A stretch of DNA of 64,000 nt from Paracoccus aminophilus JCM 7686 (GCF_000444995.1 NC_022042.1:54165-118164); one strand, 5' to 3'; shown: positions 17,315-28,433, counted from the first letter of the stretch. Notes: a model not told the origin generated them from the letters alone. Made by a program: numbers and translations.

Positions 17315-17971
17315 ATGGCGACGTTAAGGAATTTCTTGAGCCAAGATCTGCTCGACTCTCTCTGTCAGTTCGGCTCCGCGACGATCCATGAGGCGCAAGG
17401 GCAAACCGGCGCTTTGAACAGTGCAATCAAGCCGATTGACCCTGTCCTGAAGCTTGCCGGGCGCGCGCTGACGGTCGACGCCCGTCCGGGGGATAATCTC
17501 GTCATCCATTATGCGCTGTCGAAGGCGCAGCCGGGCGATGTGCTGGTGGTGGACGCAAAGGCCTTTGTGGACGCCGGCCCCTGGGGCGACATCCTCACGC
17601 TGGCGGCGCAGAAAGCCGGGATCGCGGGTCTGGTGATCGACGGGGCCGTGCGGGATGCCGAAGCCATCATCGAGATGGGTTTTCCTGTCTTTTCCCGTGG
17701 CCTCAGCATCAAGGGCACCAACAAGTATCAGCCGGGGCGCGTGAATGTGCCGGTCGTCTGCGGCGGCGTCCTTGTGAACCCCGGCGACATCGTCGTGGGC
17801 GACCGTGATGGCGTGGTCGCCATTCCCGCCGACAGGCTTGATGCGGTGATGGCCGCCTCGAAACAGCGCGTCGCGGCAGAAGATGACTATCGCGATCAGA
17901 TCAATGCGGGGCGCTCGACGATCGAGCTGCTCAAGCTCAGCGACATTCTCGCCCGTCACGAGATGCGCTAA
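17315..17971 (+). CDS. RraA-family protein, probable HMG/CHA-type aldolase
   Basis: 218 residues. The family core is present: GPWGDILTLAAQKAGIAGLV followed by IDGAVRDAE (Arg-Asp pair that binds the 2-oxo acid) and GDIVVGDRDGVVAIP. Members include 4-hydroxy-4-methyl-2-oxoglutarate / 4-carboxy-4-hydroxy-2-oxoadipate aldolases, which release pyruvate or decarboxylate oxaloacetate, as well as the RNase E regulator RraA. The catabolic context favours an aldolase or decarboxylase. ATG 17315 has GAGGAACC just upstream; a longer frame is not supported. The amidase gene follows after 18 bases. Confidence 0.87.
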   Translation: MATLRNFLSQDLLDSLCQFGSATIHEAQGQTGALNSAIKPIDPVLKLAGRALTVDARPGDNLVIHYALSKAQPGDVLVVDAKAFVDAGPWGDILTLAAQKAGIAGLVIDGAVRDAEAIIEMGFPVFSRGLSIKGTNKYQPGRVNVPVVCGGVLVNPGDIVVGDRDGVVAIPADRLDAVMAASKQRVAAEDDYRDQINAGRSTIELLKLSDILARHEMR

Positions 17972-17989
17972 GGCGAAGGAGGCCCGGCA

Positions 17990-19399
17990 ATGACCAAACC
18001 CGCGCAGCCACTCACGGATATCGCCGAGGCGCTGGCGCTTGGTGAGACCACCAGCCGACAGTTGGTCGAGACGGCTTTGGCGCTGGCCGCGCGGGATCGC
18101 CGGGCCTTCAGCGACCTTTACGCCGAAGCCGCCCTTGTCGCGGCGGATGAGGCCGATGCGCGCAGGCGCAATGGCGCGCCGAAGTCAAAGCTCGACGGCA
18201 TCCCGGTCACGGTCAAGGACAATATGGATCTCGCCGGAGAGGTCACGCGGGCGGGGTCGAAAGTCCTTGAAACCCAGCCCGCTGCGACGCGTGACGCGAC
18301 CGTGGTCCAGCGCCTGCGTCAGACGGGGGCGGTCATCCTCGGCCGGACCTTCATGCCCGAGCTTGCGCTGGCATCCATCGGCACCAGCCTGCACCACGCG
18401 GCGCCGCCGAATGCGCTGGACAATGCCCGCGTGCCCGGCGGATCGAGTAGCGGCGCGGCGATCTCGGTCGGTCGGGGCATCGTGCCTGCGGCGGTCGGCA
18501 CGGATACCGGGGGCTCTGTGACCCTGCCCGCCGCCGTCAACGGGCTGGTGGGCTACAAACCGACCGCGCGCCTGCTGCCCCGGGACGGCGTGGTCCCGCT
18601 GTCGCGCCATCTCGACACGGTGGGGGTGATCTCGCGCTCGGTCAGCAGCTGTCGCCTTCTCGCGGGGGCGATGAGCGATCGCGAGCGCGCCGACTGGCTG
18701 GCGCGTCCCTCTTTGCCGGTCGAAGAATTGCGGTTCTGCGTTCCAACCAACTATGTGCTTGCCGATCTCGACCCGAAGGTTGCCGAGGCCTTCGACCTCG
18801 CCCTTTCCCTTCTGCGGCAGGCCGGAATTCAGGTCGAGCAGATTACCCTCCCCGAGCTGGACCGCATTCCGCAGATCTATGAGGGCGGCGGTTTTGCCAT
18901 GCCCGAAATCGCCGCTTGGCTGGGTCGGCGGGGCCTTCTGGACCGAGAGGACGATTACGATCCGCGCATGATGAACCGCATTCGCGAGGGCGCGCAGATT
19001 TCGGCGGTCGCGATGCTCGACAGTCTGGCCTTGCGCGAGGAGCTGGTGACCTCTGCGCGCCAGAGGTTGGCGGGTTGGGACGGGATGCTGATGCCCACGA
19101 CGCCCATCGTCGCGCCACGCTTCAGCGAGGTGCAGGAGGATGCCGATTATCGCCGCCTTAACATGCGGCTGATGCGCAATTCGCGCGTGGCCAATATCCT
19201 TGATCTTTGCGCGGTTTCGCTGCCGATTCCGGCGGGCGATCCGACCTTGGGCTTGGGCCTTCTGGTCGCGGCACCTGCCTGGGCGGACCCGGCCTTGCTT
19301 GAGGCCTGCGCGCGGATCGAAGCGATTTTCGGACAAGCCGATCCCGGGGAGGCAGCCATCTCCGCCCTGCCCGCGCGGGCCCTCTGCGGATCCCTCTGA
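17990..19399 (+). CDS. Amidase-signature family hydrolase
   Basis: 469 residues. The Ser-cisSer-Lys triad can be placed: Lys76 (VTVKDNMD), Ser152 (GGSSSGAA) and Ser176 (GTDTGGSV), with the 24-residue gap between serines seen in malonamidase E2. The enzyme hydrolyses a carboxamide to acid plus ammonia; GatA-type function is unlikely in this isolated setting. It follows the RraA-like gene and precedes the GntR regulator, with a second amidase 3 kb downstream. Confidence 0.92.
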   Translation: MTKPAQPLTDIAEALALGETTSRQLVETALALAARDRRAFSDLYAEAALVAADEADARRRNGAPKSKLDGIPVTVKDNMDLAGEVTRAGSKVLETQPAATRDATVVQRLRQTGAVILGRTFMPELALASIGTSLHHAAPPNALDNARVPGGSSSGAAISVGRGIVPAAVGTDTGGSVTLPAAVNGLVGYKPTARLLPRDGVVPLSRHLDTVGVISRSVSSCRLLAGAMSDRERADWLARPSLPVEELRFCVPTNYVLADLDPKVAEAFDLALSLLRQAGIQVEQITLPELDRIPQIYEGGGFAMPEIAAWLGRRGLLDREDDYDPRMMNRIREGAQISAVAMLDSLALREELVTSARQRLAGWDGMLMPTTPIVAPRFSEVQEDADYRRLNMRLMRNSRVANILDLCAVSLPIPAGDPTLGLGLLVAAPAWADPALLEACARIEAIFGQADPGEAAISALPARALCGSL

Positions 19400-19454
19400 A
19401 TGTTGACGAGCTTGGCCTTGCGTGGATGGCGCCTATGATTACAATAAAATCAGG

Positions 19455-19465
19455 ATTGCTGACAA
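19455..19465 (+). promoter_or_regulatory. Operator box, copy 2 (ATTGCTGACAA), upstream of the GntR gene
   Basis: Matches 11 bases of the boxes at 17251 and 24153 and lies 27 bases before the GntR start, a fitting place for autoregulation. Confidence 0.55.
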
Positions 19466-19491
19466 AACTTCTGATGCAGGGGACGAATGAG

Positions 19492-20166
19492 ATGACGGAA
19501 AAACCGGGAGATGGATCGCTGACGGGTGGCGTGCGCGAAGAGCTGACCCGGCTTATCCTCAGCGGAGAATTTCAGCCCGGCGACCGCCTGAACGAGCTGT
19601 CGCTGACCCAAAGGCTTGGGGTCAGCCGGGGCATTATCCGCGAGGCCGTGCGCTCGCTGGAACATGCCCGCCTTGTCGAGATCATCCCCAATCGCGGCGT
19701 CGTCGTCCGCACGGTTGATGTGCCCGATGCGCTTGAGCTTTACGAGGTGCGCGCGGCGCTGGCGATGGCGGCTGGGCGGCTGGCTGCGATCCGCGCCAGC
19801 AAAGAGCAGCTTGATGCCCTCAGCGCGCTGCATGCCAAGATGGTCGCCGCCACCGAGGCCAATGATATCCCAAGCTATACCGCGGCCAACCACGCCTTTC
19901 ACGACGCGATCTTCACCGCCGCCTCGAACAGTCGGCTGAAAGAGCACGATCTGAGCGTGCGCAACGAGATGCAGCTTTACATCCGCCGGGGCGCTTTGGG
20001 ACACGCCCAGCTCAAGGCCTCCAATCTCGAACATGGTCGCATTCTCGCGGCGCTGATCGCCTCTGATTCCGAAGGCGCGGCCCGCGAATTCGAACAGCAT
20101 ATCGCCAACGGAAAGCAGCGTATGCTGGAAAACCTGCGAAGCGCCCAAGCGTTACGCGCCGGCTGA
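19492..20166 (+). CDS. GntR-family regulator (FadR/FCD subfamily)
   Basis: 224 residues: winged helix at about 8-75 (REELTRLILSGEFQPGDRLN, SLTQRLGVSRGIIREAVRSL) and an all-helical FCD ligand domain at about 85-215 with the expected metal-site region (NHAFHDAIF). FCD regulators sense carboxylic or amino acids. ATG 19492 has AGGGGA 8 bases before it; an in-frame ATG at 19474 is possible. Likely controls the RraA-amidase genes, the aminotransferase-amidase genes and aapJQMP through the TTGYTGACAA boxes. Confidence 0.9.
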   Translation: MTEKPGDGSLTGGVREELTRLILSGEFQPGDRLNELSLTQRLGVSRGIIREAVRSLEHARLVEIIPNRGVVVRTVDVPDALELYEVRAALAMAAGRLAAIRASKEQLDALSALHAKMVAATEANDIPSYTAANHAFHDAIFTAASNSRLKEHDLSVRNEMQLYIRRGALGHAQLKASNLEHGRILAALIASDSEGAAREFEQHIANGKQRMLENLRSAQALRAG

Positions 20167-20208
20167 CGCCCGGCATCTGAACCTTTCGACCTGACTATCA
20201 TTGCGCGC

Positions 20209-20253
20209 GCCCCGAGACTGGCCTCGGGGCCGATGATGCAGGCTATTGCCTGC
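20209..20253. terminator. Tandem hairpins after the GntR gene
   Basis: Two adjacent perfect hairpins: GCCCCGAG/CTCGGGGC (20209-20216, 20223-20230) and GCAGGC-tatt-GCCTGC (20238-20253). They lie between the GntR stop and the aminotransferase start. No T run follows, so this may be a partial terminator or an mRNA-stabilising element. Confidence 0.45.
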
Positions 20254-20282
20254 ACATTGCGACGCGCCAACCCCACTCATGA

Positions 20283-21535
<1,253 letters not shown>

Positions 21536-21536
<1 letters not shown>

Positions 21537-22732
21537 TGGATGCGCAAATGATCCGAACCGTCCCCGCCTTCGAGCGGATGGGCGAGGAAAATGCCTTTGC
21601 CGTTCTGGCTCGCGCGACGGCGCTGCAACAGCAGGGCAAAGAGATCTTCAACCTCGGCATTGGCCAACCCGACTTCCAGACGCCGCCGCATGTCGTCGAG
21701 GCCGCGATCAAGGCTTTGCGCGACGGCCATCACGGCTATACGCCCGCGAATGGCCTCGTTGCCACGCGCGAGGCGGTGGTGCGGCGCACGCTGACCATGA
21801 CCGGGGTCGAGGTCTCGCCCGAGGCGGTGATGATCCTGCCCGGCGGCAAGCCGACCATGTTCGCCGCCATTTTGATGTTTGGCGAGCCGGGCGCGGAGAT
21901 CCTCTATCCCGATCCCGGCTTTCCGATCTACCGCTCGCTGATCGAATTCGTCGGCGCAAAGCCCGTGCCGGTGCCCATGCTCGAGGCCAATGGCTTCGCT
22001 TTCTCCGCCGAGCAGACGCTGAGCCTGATCACGCCGCGCACGCGCCTGCTCATCGTCAATTCGCCCGCCAATCCGACCGGCGGCGTCACACCCCGGGCCG
22101 AGATCGAAAAGCTGGTGCGCGGTCTCGAGGCCTTCCCGCATGTCGCGGTTCTGTCCGATGAGATCTATGACACGCTGACCTATGACGGCGAAAAGCATTG
22201 CTCGCTTCTCGAGTTCCCCGAGATCCGCGACCGGCTGATCGTGCTGAACGGCTGGTCAAAGACCTGGGCGATGACCGGCTGGCGGATGGGCTGGTCGATC
22301 TGGCCCACGGGCGCCACGGGTGGTCACCTTTACGACAAGGTGCGCAAGCTCGCGGTCAATTGCTGGTCCTGCGTCAATGCCCCCAGCCAATTTGCCGGGA
22401 TTGCCGCGATCGACGGGCCGCAAGACGCGGTCGAAAAGATGCACGCGGCCTTTGATCGCCGCCGCAAGCTGGTGGTGGAGGGTCTGAACGCGCTTCCCGG
22501 CGTCTCCTGCGTCGTGCCGAAGGGGGCGTTTTATGCCTTCCCCAATGTCTCGGCGACCGGCTGGCAGGCCAAGCCGCTGGCCAATGCCTTGCTTGACGAA
22601 GAGGGCATTGCGCTGATCAGCGGCCCCGATTTCGGCGTGCTCGGAGAGGGGTATTTGCGCCTCTCCTATGCCAATTCGGAAGCGGTTATTCTGGAAGCAC
22701 TCGCGCGCATGAAGCGGTTTCTTTCGCGGTAG
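21536..22732 (+). CDS. Second class I PLP-dependent aminotransferase
   Basis: 398 residues with the same fold landmarks: FNLGIGQPDFQTPPHV, NSPANPTGGV, LSDEIYDTL, PLP lysine in WSKTWAMTGWR (Lys242) and LRLSYANS. It differs clearly in sequence from the preceding enzyme, so the pair is not a recent duplication; the two may act on different substrates or on opposite enantiomers. Translationally coupled to its neighbour through ATGA/TGATG overlap and followed after 7 bases by an amidase gene. Confidence 0.93.
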
Positions 22733-22739
22733 CACCGGC

Positions 22740-24086
22740 ATGGACGACCTGCCTTTCCTCTCTGCCTCCGAGGCGCGGTTGCTGATGGCCTCGCGCGCCC
22801 TCTCGGCTGTGGAATATGTGCAGGCCCTGCTTGACCGGATTGCGCGCTACAACGGACAACTGGCCGCCTTCATCGAGGTCTATGCCGATGAGGCCCTGAC
22901 CGAGGCCGCGCGCGTCGATGCGCGGCGCGCGGCAGGGCAGGCGTTGCCGCCACTCGCGGGCATTCCCTTTGCGATCAAAGACTTGTTAGATGTGGCGGGC
23001 AAGCGGACCACGGCGCAGTCTCGCGCCAGTTCGCCCCTGCCTGCGACCGCCGACGCCATGGTGGTGCGTCAGTTGCGGGCGGCGGGGGCGATCCTTCTGG
23101 GCAAGCTTACGCTGGAGGAATGGGGTATCGGCTCGCCGCTGGACGACCTGCCATGGCCGCCCGCGCGCAATCCTTGGGACCGGCAGCGCAGCCCTGGAGG
23201 CTCGTCAAGCGGCTCGGCTGTCGCGCTGGCGGCGGGGTTGGTGCCGCTTGCTCTTGGGACCGATTCGGCGGGATCGGTGCGTGGTCCCGCAGCCCTTTGC
23301 GGTGTCATCGGGATGAAAGCCGGGCGCGGGCGCATCAGCCGGGCGGGCGCGGTGGCCCTGTCGCGCAGCCTCGATCATATCGGCCCCATGGCGCGGACGG
23401 CGCGCGATTGCCGCCTGCTCTATCAGGCGCTGGTGCCGGTCTCACCCTGCCCGGATGCGAGGCCTCTAACGGGCCTGCGGATCGCCTTGCCCGATGAGGT
23501 TTTGGTGCCCGATCTGTGCTCTGCCGACACGGCTATGGCGTTGCAGGAAACCTGCCGCGTTCTGGTCACGCTCGGGGCACGCAGGGTGGCAATCCGGCCC
23601 CCGGATTTCCCGAGCTTTTACGATGACGTGCTGACCGTCCTGCACGCAGAGGCCTTTCGTCATCACCGCAAACGCCTTGCGATGACGCCCGAGGCCTTCG
23701 GTCGCCGCGCCCGCCAAGACCTGCTTCGCGGCCAAGGGATTAGCGGCACGGACTATGCCGCAGCGCTGGCTGCTGGCCGCCGCCTGAGCGACGCGCTGAC
23801 GCGGATGTTTGCGGGCTGCGACATCCTTGTGACGCCGGTGGTCAACGGACCAGCCGCGCCCATCCACGACGAGGCTGCGCTGCGGCGCGCCGGGCGCGGC
23901 GTGATGCGCGCGGTCTTCAATCTCAGCGGCAACCCGGTGCTGGCGCTTTGCGCGGGGTTTTCGCCAGAGGGCCTGCCACTGGCCGCGCAATTCGTCGGCC
24001 CCATGGGCAGCGAGCCGCTGTTGCTCGATGTGGCCGAGGCTTTTCAGGCCGCGACGGGCTGGCATCGCCGTCATCCCACGCTCTGA
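22740..24086 (+). CDS. Amidase-signature family hydrolase (second copy)
   Basis: 448 residues. Catalytic lysine in FAIKDLLD (Lys80), cis-serine in PGGSSSGS (near 155) and nucleophile in GTDSAGSV (Ser179). Sequence identity to the amidase at 17990 looks limited to the signature region, so substrate range probably differs. The last gene of the aminotransferase operon; it releases ammonia from an amide, perhaps making the amino or oxo acid handled by the two aminotransferases. Confidence 0.92.
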   Translation: MDDLPFLSASEARLLMASRALSAVEYVQALLDRIARYNGQLAAFIEVYADEALTEAARVDARRAAGQALPPLAGIPFAIKDLLDVAGKRTTAQSRASSPLPATADAMVVRQLRAAGAILLGKLTLEEWGIGSPLDDLPWPPARNPWDRQRSPGGSSSGSAVALAAGLVPLALGTDSAGSVRGPAALCGVIGMKAGRGRISRAGAVALSRSLDHIGPMARTARDCRLLYQALVPVSPCPDARPLTGLRIALPDEVLVPDLCSADTAMALQETCRVLVTLGARRVAIRPPDFPSFYDDVLTVLHAEAFRHHRKRLAMTPEAFGRRARQDLLRGQGISGTDYAAALAAGRRLSDALTRMFAGCDILVTPVVNGPAAPIHDEAALRRAGRGVMRAVFNLSGNPVLALCAGFSPEGLPLAAQFVGPMGSEPLLLDVAEAFQAATGWHRRHPTL

Positions 24087-24113
24087 CGAGCGGTCCACAG
24101 ACGTCCCCAGAAT

Positions 24114-24123
24114 TTGTTGACAA
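24114..24123 (+). promoter_or_regulatory. Operator box, copy 3 (TTGTTGACAA), upstream of aapJ
   Basis: Ten bases identical to the core of box 1. It lies 40 bases (about four helical turns) before box 4, on the same face of the DNA. Confidence 0.5.
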
Positions 24124-24152
24124 ACGCGGGGGGAATCAGTCTTAGTGAACTT

Positions 24153-24188
24153 ATTGCTGACAATCGATGTATGTTTGCATAAAACATA
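24153..24188 (+). promoter_or_regulatory. Operator box, copy 4, plus adjoining palindrome before aapJ
   Basis: ATTGCTGACAATCGATGT (24153-24170) repeats box 1 with one change. It merges into a perfect palindrome TATGTTT-gcata-AAACATA (24170-24188). CTGACA (24157-24162) and TAAAAC (24180-24185) at 17 bases could be the promoter, so both sites would overlap RNA polymerase contacts. Confidence 0.6.
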
Positions 24189-24223
24189 TACAAGATTGAT
24201 GAATAATCTTAGGGAGGTTGCAC

Positions 24224-25249
24224 ATGATCAAAGGAAGCTGGTTCGCCGCGCTGGGTTTGGCGCTGCCGTTCATGTCCGCTTTACCGGCCCATGCCGGTCC
24301 GACGCTCGATGCCGTCAAACAGCGCGGAGAGCTTAAATGCGGGGTCAATACCGGCTCGGCGGGCTTTGCCGCGCCGGACAAGAACGGGGTTTGGCGCGGC
24401 ATGGATGTCGATTTTTGCCGAGTGATCGCCGCCGCCGTGCTGGGGGATGCCAGCAAGGTCCAATTCGTGCCGGTCTCCCCGGAAACCCGCTTTCCGACGC
24501 TGCAGGCGGGCGAAATCGACGTGCTGATCCGCCAGACCTCGACCACGCTGTCGCGCGATTCCTCGCTGGGTCTGCTGTTCGAGCCGCCGATTTTCTACGA
24601 TGGACAGGGCGTTCTGGTCTCGGCCGCCTCTGGCATCACCTCGGCCAAAGAGCTCGACGGCGCCTCGATCTGTGTGCAGCCCGGCAGCACCACCGAGCTC
24701 AATGTGCAGGATTATTTCCAGAAGAACGGCATGGAGTTCAAGCCGGTGGTGATCGAGAGCCTCGATCAGGTGACCAATACCTTCTTTGCAGGGCGCTGCG
24801 ATGCCCTGACCAGCGACCGCTCTGATTTGGCCTCGGCGCGCTCGATCGCGGTCAATCGCGATGATTATGTCCTGCTGCCCGAGGTGCTGTCGAAAGAGCC
24901 GCTCGCGCCGGTGGTGCGTCAGGGCGACGACCAGTGGTTCCTGATCGTGAAATGGGCGATCTACGCAACCTTTGTCGGCGAGGAAAAACAGCTCGGCCGC
25001 GAGACGATCGACGCTGCTGCGACGAGCAGCACCGATCCCGAAGTGGCGCGCTTCCTTGGCAAGGATCCGGGCGTCTTTGCGGGCCTCGGCCTCAAGCCCG
25101 ACTGGGCCTATCAGATCATCAAGCAGGTCGGCAATTACGGCGAAATCTATAACGCCAATGTCGGCCCCTCGACGGCGCTTGGCCTCGAGCGCGGGCTCAA
25201 CCGCATGTGGACCGAAGGCGGCCTGCTCTACGCCCCGCCCTTCCGCTGA
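24224..25249 (+). CDS. aapJ: General L-amino-acid ABC transporter, periplasmic binding protein
   Basis: 341 residues with a signal peptide (hydrophobic core FAALGLALPFMSALPAHA). The mature protein carries AapJ-type stretches: ELKCGVNTGSAGFAAPD, MDVDFCRVIAAAV, LQAGEIDVLIR, YDGQGVLV, VRQGDDQWF and VGNYGEIY near the end. The family binds a wide range of L-amino acids in the periplasm. ATG 24224 has AGGGAGG 6 bases before it. First gene of aapJQMP, behind boxes 3 and 4; a hairpin follows the stop. Confidence 0.93.
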   Translation: MIKGSWFAALGLALPFMSALPAHAGPTLDAVKQRGELKCGVNTGSAGFAAPDKNGVWRGMDVDFCRVIAAAVLGDASKVQFVPVSPETRFPTLQAGEIDVLIRQTSTTLSRDSSLGLLFEPPIFYDGQGVLVSAASGITSAKELDGASICVQPGSTTELNVQDYFQKNGMEFKPVVIESLDQVTNTFFAGRCDALTSDRSDLASARSIAVNRDDYVLLPEVLSKEPLAPVVRQGDDQWFLIVKWAIYATFVGEEKQLGRETIDAAATSSTDPEVARFLGKDPGVFAGLGLKPDWAYQIIKQVGNYGEIYNANVGPSTALGLERGLNRMWTEGGLLYAPPFR

Positions 25250-25269
25250 GACCGGCCATCCACCTCATT

Positions 25270-25289
25270 GCCCCTGCTGCGGCAGGGGC
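25270..25289 (+). promoter_or_regulatory. Intercistronic hairpin between aapJ and aapQ
   Basis: GCCCCTGC-TGCG-GCAGGGGC, a perfect 8-bp stem with a 4-base loop, 20 bases after the aapJ stop. Such hairpins after binding-protein genes often protect the upstream message or cause partial termination, giving more binding protein than permease. Confidence 0.6.
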
Positions 25290-25316
25290 CGTCCTCTCAA
25301 AATCGGGCAGGTGCAC

Positions 25317-26411
25317 ATGTTTTTGCGCGGCAGATCACGTTCCTTTCTCTATCAAGGTGTTTTCGCACTGGTTTTGCTGCTCTGCGGCGGTGCGCTCGCC
25401 AGATTGATTTATGATAACCTTCACAGCGGCGGCGGCTTCGGCGTGCTGGCGCGACCGGCGAACTTCAATTTCGGCGAATCCGTGCTGCCGACCGGGCCGG
25501 GCGACAGCTATGGCCGCGCCCTGCTGATCGCCTTCGCGAATACGCTCTGGGTCAGCTTCAATGCCTGCATTCTTGCGACGCTTCTGGGCATTGGCGTCGC
25601 GGTGGCGGGACGCTCGCGGCTGGTGTTGCTGCGCCGGGTGACCGCGGCTTACATCGAGGCGTTTCGCAACACGCCGCTGCTCCTGCAACTGCTGCTCTGG
25701 TATACGGTACTACAAGCCTTGCCGCCGGTGCGGCAGGCCTTTGAATTCGGCAGCGTCTTCATCAGCCAGCGCGGCATCGCCCTTCCGGCCCTTTCCATCG
25801 ACCGGCTCGGGCTTGGCCTGCTGGCCGCAACCGTGGTGCTTTGGATTATCGCCCGGCGCATCCCCGCGCTTTGCGCCCATGTGACACAGCGGCGCGGGGT
25901 CGATCTTCTGGCTGTGGCGAGCATCGTCGCCGTGGTGCTGACCCGCGCGACGATCACCAGCCCCGAACTGTCCGGGTTCAACTTCCGGGGCGGCTGGCGC
26001 ATCAGCCCGGAATTCCTCGCCATGGTGATCGGCATCACCCTTTATGCCGCCGCCTTCATCTCCGAGATCGTGCGCAGCGGCATCGAGGCCGTGCCGAAAG
26101 GCCAATGGGAAGCCTCTTTCGCGCTGGGGCTTGGCCGCCTGCGCGCCATGCGGCTGGTCATTCTGCCTCAAGCCACCCGCGTCGCCATTCCGCCCTTGGT
26201 CAGCGAATATGCGGGCATCGTCAAGAATTCGAGCCTCGCCGTGGCGATCGGCTATCCCGACCTGATCTGGGCAAGCAATACCGCGATCACCCAGACCGGC
26301 CAGCCGATCCAGATCATTGCCGTGGTCATGGCGCTCTATCTCTCGGTCAGCGCGATGATCTCTCTTGGCCTCAACCTCTTCAACCGCAGGATAACGAAGC
26401 GCTATGTCTAG
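25317..26411 (+). CDS. aapQ: General L-amino-acid ABC transporter permease
   Basis: 364 residues, about eight membrane spans, with the His/Glu/polar amino-acid permease pattern: FANTLWVSFNACILATLLGI, EAFRNTPLLLQLLLWY and the EAA loop (PKGQWEASFALGLGRLRAMR then LVILPQATRVAIPP). ATG 25317 starts in front of the first span; there is no other good start. It overlaps aapM by 8 bases. Confidence 0.92.
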   Translation: MFLRGRSRSFLYQGVFALVLLLCGGALARLIYDNLHSGGGFGVLARPANFNFGESVLPTGPGDSYGRALLIAFANTLWVSFNACILATLLGIGVAVAGRSRLVLLRRVTAAYIEAFRNTPLLLQLLLWYTVLQALPPVRQAFEFGSVFISQRGIALPALSIDRLGLGLLAATVVLWIIARRIPALCAHVTQRRGVDLLAVASIVAVVLTRATITSPELSGFNFRGGWRISPEFLAMVIGITLYAAAFISEIVRSGIEAVPKGQWEASFALGLGRLRAMRLVILPQATRVAIPPLVSEYAGIVKNSSLAVAIGYPDLIWASNTAITQTGQPIQIIAVVMALYLSVSAMISLGLNLFNRRITKRYV

Positions 26412-27513
26412 TGATACTGTAGTCAAGGATCGCCAGCCGCCATTCCGCTCTGCGCCGGCAGGTGAGGCCCCCCCGCGACATTGGCTCAGCCTCGAGCTGG
26501 TCGGAAACGTCCTTGTCGCGAGCGTCTTGCTGCTCTGCCTGCTGCCGCTTTGGAACTGGGGCGTGCGGGATGCGGTCTGGACCGGAGACCAAGCCGCCTG
26601 CCAGCAAGCTGGCGCGGGCGCGTGCTGGGCCTATGTCGCTCAAAAATCCCGCTTCTTCCTGCTGGGCTTTTACCCCGCCGAGCAGCAATGGCGGCCCGTT
26701 CTGGGCAGTCTGGTGATCCTCGCGCTGGTCGGTGCCAGCGTCACGCCACGCTTCTGGCGACCCGCGCTTCTGGGCGCCTGGCTCGCGGGTGTCGTGGTCT
26801 TTTTCTGGCTGATGGCGGGCGGGCTTGGCCTGCCGATGGTCTCGAGCAATCTGTGGAGCGGCCTGCCCGTCACCCTGATGCTGACCGCCTTCGCGCTGGC
26901 CTTCGGCTTTCCTCTGGGCGCCCTTCTGGCCCTTGGCCGCAGCTCGGATTTCCCGCTGATCCGCATCGCCTGCACTGTCTGGATCGAGACCATTCGCGGC
27001 CTGCCCTTCATCTCGATCCTGTTCATGGCCAATATCCTGCTGCCGCTGTTCCTGCCCGCAGGCGTCGATATCGACAAGCTGTTGCGCGTGCAGTTGGCCT
27101 TCATCCTGCTCGCCTCGGCCTATATCGCCGAAGTGGTGCGCGGCGGGCTTCAGTCCATCCCGAAGGGCCAGCGCGAAGCGGCGGCGGCGCTTGGTCTGGG
27201 CTATTGGCGCTGCACTCTGCTGGTCGTTTTGCCTCAGGCGCTTCGGTTGGTGATCCCGTCTCTGGTCAACACCTCGATCGCCTTTCTCAAGGATACGTCG
27301 CTCATCGTGGTCATCGGCCTCTTCGATCTGCTCGGTACGGTCAAGGCCGCCAATTCTGACAGCGCTTGGCTTGGCCACGCCACGGAAGGTTATCTCACCG
27401 CAACCGTCATCTACTTCCTCCTGTGCTTTTCGCTGAGCCGGTTCGGCACGCGCCTCGAGCGGCGCAACGCTCGCCTTGGCCGCAGCACGAAACCGGCGGC
27501 AGACCCCGCCTGA
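26404..27513 (+). CDS. aapM: General L-amino-acid ABC transporter permease
   Basis: 369 residues. After a basic N-terminus come several membrane spans, the stretch [18 protein letters not shown], and the EAA loop ([20 protein letters not shown] then [10 protein letters not shown]). It pairs with AapQ in the inner membrane. The region after the first span ([19 protein letters not shown]) is a periplasmic loop as in other AapM proteins. Confidence 0.92.
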   Translation: MSSDTVVKDRQPPFRSAPAGEAPPRHWLSLELVGNVLVASVLLLCLLPLWNWGVRDAVWTGDQAACQQAGAGACWAYVAQKSRFFLLGFYPAEQQWRPVLGSLVILALVGASVTPRFWRPALLGAWLAGVVVFFWLMAGGLGLPMVSSNLWSGLPVTLMLTAFALAFGFPLGALLALGRSSDFPLIRIACTVWIETIRGLPFISILFMANILLPLFLPAGVDIDKLLRVQLAFILLASAYIAEVVRGGLQSIPKGQREAAAALGLGYWRCTLLVVLPQALRLVIPSLVNTSIAFLKDTSLIVVIGLFDLLGTVKAANSDSAWLGHATEGYLTATVIYFLLCFSLSRFGTRLERRNARLGRSTKPAADPA

Positions 27514-27550
27514 ACATCATCGGCCTACAGTGGCCAGAACGGAGTGTGTC

Positions 27551-28336
27551 ATGTCCGACGCCCAGCTCGCCGCCCTTGCGGCAGATCCCGCCCTTTCCCC
27601 TGCACCTCAAACCGCCATTTCCATTTCCGGCCTCGGGAAATGGTATGGTGCCTACCACGCCTTGCGAAACATCGACCTTGAAGTGCGGCGCGGCGAGCGC
27701 ATCGTCCTATGCGGCCCGTCCGGGTCGGGTAAATCGACGCTCATCCGCTGCATCAACCGCCTTGAAAAGCACGACGAGGGCCGGATCATCGTCGATGGGG
27801 TCGAGCTGTCCGAGGATCTGCGCAAGATCGACGAGGTTCGGCGCGATGTCGGCATGGTCTTCCAGCACTTCAACCTCTTCCCCCATCTGACCATTCTCGA
27901 AAACTGCACGCTCGCGCCGATCTGGGTCCGCAAGATGGACCGCCGCGAGGCAGAGGCGACCGCGATGCATTTCCTTGAACGCGTGCGCATCCCCGATCAG
28001 GCACATAAATATCCGGGCCAGCTCTCTGGCGGTCAGCAGCAGCGCGTGGCGATCGCGCGCTCCCTGTGCATGAGCCCGCGGATCATGCTGTTTGACGAGC
28101 CGACCTCGGCGCTGGATCCCGAGATGATCAAGGAGGTGCTCGATACGATGGTCGGCCTCGCCGAAGAGGGCATGACGATGCTTTGCGTCACCCATGAAAT
28201 GGGCTTTGCCAAAGAGGTCGCCAATCGCGTCCTGTTCATGGATCGCGGAGAGATCGTCGAAAGCAGCGCGCCGGAAGATTTCTTCGACAACCCCCGGCAC
28301 GAGCGCACGCGGCTGTTTCTGTCACAGATCCTTTGA
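27551..28336 (+). CDS. aapP: General L-amino-acid ABC transporter ATP-binding protein
   Basis: 261 residues: Walker [10 protein letters not shown] near residue 58, [10 protein letters not shown], signature [15 protein letters not shown], Walker [13 protein letters not shown] and switch histidine in CVTHEMGFA, all of the GlnQ/AapP type. ATG 27551 follows GGAG. It completes aapJQMP, 37 bases after aapM. Confidence 0.94.
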   Translation: MSDAQLAALAADPALSPAPQTAISISGLGKWYGAYHALRNIDLEVRRGERIVLCGPSGSGKSTLIRCINRLEKHDEGRIIVDGVELSEDLRKIDEVRRDVGMVFQHFNLFPHLTILENCTLAPIWVRKMDRREAEATAMHFLERVRIPDQAHKYPGQLSGGQQQRVAIARSLCMSPRIMLFDEPTSALDPEMIKEVLDTMVGLAEEGMTMLCVTHEMGFAKEVANRVLFMDRGEIVESSAPEDFFDNPRHERTRLFLSQIL

Positions 28337-28344
28337 TGATCCGA

Positions 28345-28433
28345 CGCAGAGGCGTTGCCATCCGCATTGAAAAACTTGCAAGCAACGTGGCCTCTGGCTA
28401 GGTCGAGGGAACCCTCGCACGCCCGCCTCTGCG
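28345..28433. repeat. Long-range inverted repeat and nested palindrome after aapP
   Basis: CGCAGAGGCG (28345-28354) pairs exactly with CGCCTCTGCG (28424-28433); between them is CGAGGG-AA-CCCTCG (28404-28417). The structure lies in the gap between the aapP stop and the FecI gene and could end the aap transcript. No T run follows. Confidence 0.4.

Noticed and set aside
28404..28417. CGAGGG-AA-CCCTCG as a strong terminator of aapP
   Set aside because: A two-base loop is too tight and no T run follows; listed only as part of a repeat.
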